From positions 1 to 64,000 of the forward strand of contig JACJWK010000003.1 of the NCBI GenBank assembly GCA_020637195.1: a stretch of 64,000 bases of DNA. The letters run 5' to 3'. The position numbers were made by a program, and so were the translations under genes. The DNA comes from Microthrixaceae bacterium (lineage in GTDB: Bacteria; Actinomycetota; Acidimicrobiia; Acidimicrobiales; DATDAH01). Below the pieces are notes generated by a model. It ran no database searches. It worked only from the letters and a program-made list of their open reading frames with translations, and had not been told where the DNA came from. Of this stretch, positions 60,577 to 64,000 are shown in pieces; position 1 is the stretch's first letter; the number at the start of each line of letters is the position of its first letter.

Positions 60577-61185
60577 TCATGCCGGGCCGATCCGCTCGGC
60601 CACCGCGTTCCAGACCCGCTCGGCGACCTCGTCGACCGGGCCGGTGCCGTCCACCACCACCCAGCGGTCGGGGTCGGCGGCGGCGAGGGCCCGGAACCCG
60701 GCCGCGACCCGTTCGTGGAAGCCGTCGCCGGCCCCCTCCATACGGTCCCGGTCGGCACCGAGTCGGGCCTCGGCGACGGCTTCGGGGACGTCGAGCAGCA
60801 CCACCACCTCGGGCCACACCCCGTCGGTGGCCCACCGCGACAGCTGCTCGACCTCGTCCAGGGGCAGGCCCCGACCGTAGCTCTGGTACGCGAGGGACGA
60901 CCCCGCGAACCGGTCGCTCACCACCACCCGTCCGGCGTCGAGCGCGGGACGGATCAGCTCGGCGACGTGCTGGGCCCGGTCCGCCGCCATCAGCAACGCC
61001 TCGGCCCGGTCGGTCAGCTCGTCGTTGGCCGGGTCGAGCACGAGGGACCGGATGCGCCGCCCGATGGCGGTGCCGCCGGGCTCGCGGGTGAGCACCGCCC
61101 CGAGCCGGTCGGCGAGCCGCGCCGCCTGGGTCGACTTCCCCGTCCCCTCGCCTCCCTCGAACGCGATCAGCATGCCGAGCGACAC
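60577..61185 (-). CDS. tmk: Thymidylate kinase
   Basis: This 202-aa enzyme phosphorylates dTMP. It shows the P-loop IAFEGGEGTGKSTQAARLA, TREPGGTAIGRRIR, the DR[YF] motif VVVSDRFAGSSLAYQ, and the LID-like LGADRDRMEGAGDGFHERV. ATG 61185 is used; ATG 61173 (MLIAFEGG) is an equally possible start. It lies between topA and holB. Confidence 0.95.
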   Translation of the reverse strand: MSLGMLIAFEGGEGTGKSTQAARLADRLGAVLTREPGGTAIGRRIRSLVLDPANDELTDRAEALLMAADRAQHVAELIRPALDAGRVVVSDRFAGSSLAYQSYGRGLPLDEVEQLSRWATDGVWPEVVVLLDVPEAVAEARLGADRDRMEGAGDGFHERVAAGFRALAAADPDRWVVVDGTGPVDEVAERVWNAVAERIGPA

Positions 61186-61201
61186 CGCGGTCCCTTCGTT
61201 C

Positions 61202-61242
61202 TCGAGGCAATGGCGGTCGGATTCCGCACCCTATTGCCTCGA
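61202..61242 (-). terminator. Hairpin after topA
   Basis: TCGAGGCAAT (61202-61211) pairs perfectly with ATTGCCTCGA (61233-61242), with a possible inner GCGG/CCGC pair. It lies 28 nt after the topA stop and before tmk. It could be a terminator or processing hairpin; no T-tract is present. Confidence 0.35.
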
Positions 61243-61270
61243 CAACGCGGCGGGACCGGCCGGCCGCCGC

Positions 61271-63991
61271 TCAGGGCGCCGACTTCTTCGCCGCCGCCTT
61301 CTTCTTGGTGGCCTTCTTCTTAGCGGTGGCCTTCTTCTTGGCGGCCTTCTTCTTGGTGGCCTTCTTCTTCTTGGCGGGGCCGCGCGCGCGCCGGTCGGCG
61401 AGCAGCTCGCTGGCCCGCTCGATGGTGATCTCCTCGACGGTGTCGCCCTTGCGCAGCGAGGCGTTGCTCTCGCCGTCGGTGACGTACGGGCCGAAGCGAC
61501 CGTCCTTCACCACGACCGGGAGGTCGGTGGAGGGGTCGGTGCCCAGCTCGCGCAGGGGCGCGGCGGGCGCCGCCTGGCCGCGGCGCCGCTTGGGCTCGGC
61601 CAGGATGCGCAGGCACTCGTCGAGGCCGATCGTGAACAGGAGGCGCTCGTCCGCCAGGCTGCGGCTGTCGCTGCCCTTCTTCAGGTAGGGCCCGTAGCGG
61701 CCGTTCTGGACCGTGATCTCCACGCCGTCGGCGGGATCGGCGCCCACCACCCGCGGCAGGCTCAGGAGCTTCAGCGCCTCGTCGAGGTCGATGGTGTCGA
61801 CGCTCATGTCCTTGAACAGCGAGGCCGTCTTCGGCTTCTCGCCGCCGTCGACCAGCTCGCCCAGCTGCACGTAGGGGCCGAACCGGCCGTTCTTGGCCAG
61901 GACCGTGAGCCCGGTGTCGGGGTCGACGCCGACCTCGCGGTCGCCCGCGGGGGCGTCGAGCAGCTCGATCGCCCGCTCGACGGTGAGCTCGTCGGGGACG
62001 ATGTCGTCGGGCAGCGACACCGTCTGCTCCTTGGCGGGCTGCCCGTCGTCGCCCACCGCGCCGGGGGCCGGGACGCGGGCCACGTAGGCGCCGTACTTGC
62101 CGGCCCGGGCCACGAGGGCGCGTCCCTCGTCGTCCACCCCGATGGGCACCGAGCTGACCGCACGGGGATCGATCACGCCGAGGTCGGTCACCATGTCCTT
62201 CAGGCCGGCGTGGCCGTTCCCGAAGTAGAAGCGGTTGAGCCAGGGGATGGCCTCGGCCTCGCCGCCGGCGATGTGGTCGAGGTCGTCCTCCATGCGGGCG
62301 GTGAAGTCGTAGTCGACCAGGTCGGGGAAGTGGGTCTCGAGCAGGTTGATCACCGCGAAGGCGGTGAACGACGGCACCAGCGCCGACCCCTTCTTCCAGA
62401 CGTACTCCCGGTCGATGATGGTGCCGATGGTGGCCGCGTAGGTCGACGGCCGGCCGACGCCGATCTCCTCGAGCTTCGCGACCAGCGAGGCCTCGGTGTA
62501 GCGGGCCGGCGGCTTGGTCTCGTGGCCCTTCGGCTCGAGGCGCTCGGCGGTGAGGCGCCCGCCCTCGGACAGCGGCGGGAGGATGCGCTCTTGGTCCTCG
62601 CGGTCGCCGCCGGCCTCGGCGTCGTCGCGGCCCTCCTGGTAGGCCCGCAGGTAGCCCGGGAAGGTGATGGTGCGGCCCGAGGCGGCGAACTCGGCGTCGG
62701 TGCCCGTCGCCGAGGTGGCCCCGAGGCGCACCGACACGGTCTCGCCGCGGGCGTCGGTCATCTGCGACGCCACGGTGCGGGCCCAGATCAGCTCGTAGAG
62801 GCGGAAGCTGTCGTTGTCGAGCTCGCTGCGCAGCTGGTCGGGGGTGCGGAACGAGTCGCCCGCCGGGCGGATGGCCTCGTGCGCCTCCTGGGCGTTCTTC
62901 ACCTTCTTCGTGTAGGTCCGCGGGGCGTCGGGCACGTACTCGCGGCCGTAGCGCTCGAGGATCTGGGACCGGGCCGCGTTCAGGGCCGCGTCGGACAGCG
63001 TGGTGCTGTCGGTGCGCATGTAGGTGATGTGGCCGTTCTCGTAGAGCCGCTGCGCGATGGCCATCGTCCGCGACGACGAGAACCGCAGCTTGCGCCCCGA
63101 CTCCTGCTGGAGGGTGGACGTGGTGAACGGCGCCTTCGGGCGGCTCGTGTACGGCTTGGACTCGACCGACCGGACGGCGAAGGAGGCGCCGCCGAGGTCG
63201 TCGACGAGGCCGGTGGCGCCGGCCTCGTCGAGCACGCGCACCCCCTGGGTCTTGACCGCGCCGGTGTCGTCGAAGTCCTTGCCGGTGGCGACCCGGGCGC
63301 CGTCCACCTGCACCAGGGTGGCGTCGAAGGTGCCGAGCGCGCCCTCGGGCGAGAACGTGCCCTCGATGTCCCAGTAGCCCGCGGCGGTGAAGGCCATGCG
63401 CTCGCGCTCGCGCTGCACCACGAGGCGGGTGGCCACGCTCTGCACCCGGCCCGCGGACAGGCCCTGGCGGATCATCTTCCAGAGGACGGGCGAGACCTCG
63501 TAGCCGTAGAGGCGATCGAGGATGCGGCGGGTCTCCTGGGCGTCGACCAGGCGGCGGTCGAGGTCGCGGGGCTCGTCGATGGCGCGCTGGATGGCCTCGG
63601 GGGTGATCTCGTGGAAGACCATGCGCCGCACGGGGACCCGGGGGCTGAGGAGCTCGAGCAGGTGCCAGGCGATGGCCTCTCCCTCGCGGTCCTCATCCGT
63701 CGCGAGGAACAGCTCGTCGGCGTCCTTCAGGGCCCGCTTCAGGTCGCGGACCACGTCCTTCTTGCCGGGCGACACGACGTACAGCGGCTTGAAGTCGTTG
63801 TCCACGTCGACGCCGAGGCGGGCCCACGCCTCGCCCTTGAACGCCTCGGGCACGTCGGCGGCCCGCTGGGGCAGATCGCGGACGTGGCCCACCGACGACT
63901 CGACCACGTAGTCGTCGCCGAGGTAGCCCGCGATGGTGCGGGCCTTGGCGGGGCTCTCGACGATGACGAGGCGGGTCGGCACGAGCGACAC
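61271..63991 (-). CDS. topA: DNA topoisomerase I (start close to window edge)
   Basis: This enzyme of about 906 aa relaxes negatively supercoiled DNA. The TOPRIM domain shows VIVESPAKARTIAGYLG and FLATDEDREGEAIAWHL. The active-site Tyr lies in HITYMRTDSTTLSD, with GLSAGRVQSVATRLVV upstream and RPSTYAATIGTIIDREYV after it. Four C-terminal topoisomerase repeats (each NGRYGPYLK or GRFGPYV-like) follow, and a lysine-rich tail (KKKATKKKAAKKKATAKKK) as in other Actinobacteria. GTG 63991 or 63982 may be the start; the frame is also open to the window end, so an upstream start is possible. Confidence 0.93.
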   Translation of the reverse strand: MSLVPTRLVIVESPAKARTIAGYLGDDYVVESSVGHVRDLPQRAADVPEAFKGEAWARLGVDVDNDFKPLYVVSPGKKDVVRDLKRALKDADELFLATDEDREGEAIAWHLLELLSPRVPVRRMVFHEITPEAIQRAIDEPRDLDRRLVDAQETRRILDRLYGYEVSPVLWKMIRQGLSAGRVQSVATRLVVQRERERMAFTAAGYWDIEGTFSPEGALGTFDATLVQVDGARVATGKDFDDTGAVKTQGVRVLDEAGATGLVDDLGGASFAVRSVESKPYTSRPKAPFTTSTLQQESGRKLRFSSSRTMAIAQRLYENGHITYMRTDSTTLSDAALNAARSQILERYGREYVPDAPRTYTKKVKNAQEAHEAIRPAGDSFRTPDQLRSELDNDSFRLYELIWARTVASQMTDARGETVSVRLGATSATGTDAEFAASGRTITFPGYLRAYQEGRDDAEAGGDREDQERILPPLSEGGRLTAERLEPKGHETKPPARYTEASLVAKLEEIGVGRPSTYAATIGTIIDREYVWKKGSALVPSFTAFAVINLLETHFPDLVDYDFTARMEDDLDHIAGGEAEAIPWLNRFYFGNGHAGLKDMVTDLGVIDPRAVSSVPIGVDDEGRALVARAGKYGAYVARVPAPGAVGDDGQPAKEQTVSLPDDIVPDELTVERAIELLDAPAGDREVGVDPDTGLTVLAKNGRFGPYVQLGELVDGGEKPKTASLFKDMSVDTIDLDEALKLLSLPRVVGADPADGVEITVQNGRYGPYLKKGSDSRSLADERLLFTIGLDECLRILAEPKRRRGQAAPAAPLRELGTDPSTDLPVVVKDGRFGPYVTDGESNASLRKGDTVEEITIERASELLADRRARGPAKKKKATKKKAAKKKATAKKKATKKKAAAKKSAP

Positions 63992-64000
63992 ATAAGAACG

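Overview
The window is very GC-rich, gene-dense chromosomal DNA from an actinobacterium. Many GTG starts, RsrA/SigH-type redox regulation and the order zincin-tilS-hpt-ftsH-folE / folP-folB-folK-DUF2520-panC / lysS match the conserved Actinobacteria neighbourhood known from Mycobacterium. The divergence of the surrounding genes suggests an Acidimicrobiia-like lineage, but that is inference. No rRNA, plasmid origin, phage or CRISPR array was seen.

Layout. 1-8.6 kb: 3' end of a DUF2252 gene, a DHA2-type MFS exporter, a radical-SAM anSME-like maturase with a SEC-C tail, a membrane GGDEF-EAL protein, and a secreted subtilisin broken by frameshifts. 8.7-18.6 kb: membrane genes, including two 812-aa proteins that join a membrane N-terminus, a protein-kinase-like domain and a flippase-like (lysyl-PG-synthase TM family) domain; the second sits at the end of a four-gene operon (HdeD, LapA-like, alpha/beta hydrolase, kinase-flippase). 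18.7-29.1 kb, minus strand: a housekeeping cofactor run of lysS, coaX, nadC, nadB, panC, DUF2520, folK, folB, an apparent pseudophosphatase and folP, followed by an SDR-like gene and a degenerate acyltransferase. 29.2-34.5 kb, plus strand: a compatible-solute ABC operon whose binding protein looks circularly permuted, then a third kinase-like paralogue lacking the flippase part. 34.5-39.9 kb, minus strand: folE, ftsH, hpt, tilS, a zincin and a 46-aa membrane protein. 39.9-46.3 kb: lipoproteins, the sigH/rsrA pair, uppP, a lipid/diacylglycerol kinase and DUF4436.

46.4-48.8 kb is a small accessory island. It starts in a tRNA-Thr(CGT) gene whose 5' half plus four upstream bases is repeated twice downstream. 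Between the repeats lie two toxin-antitoxin modules, RHH/Doc and MntA/HepT. Both antitoxins are intact and both toxins are broken, one by a 1-nt insertion and the other by an in-frame TAG. No integrase is present.

48.8-64 kb: a serine hydrolase lipoprotein, a divergent KARI-like reductase, a four-gene ABC/lipoprotein operon, a PAS-GGDEF-EAL protein with a degenerate GGDQF site, and holB, tmk and topA. A perfect 21-bp hairpin separates tmk from holB. Many operon-leading genes have a TANNNT box ending 6-9 nt before the start codon, which suggests widespread leaderless transcription.
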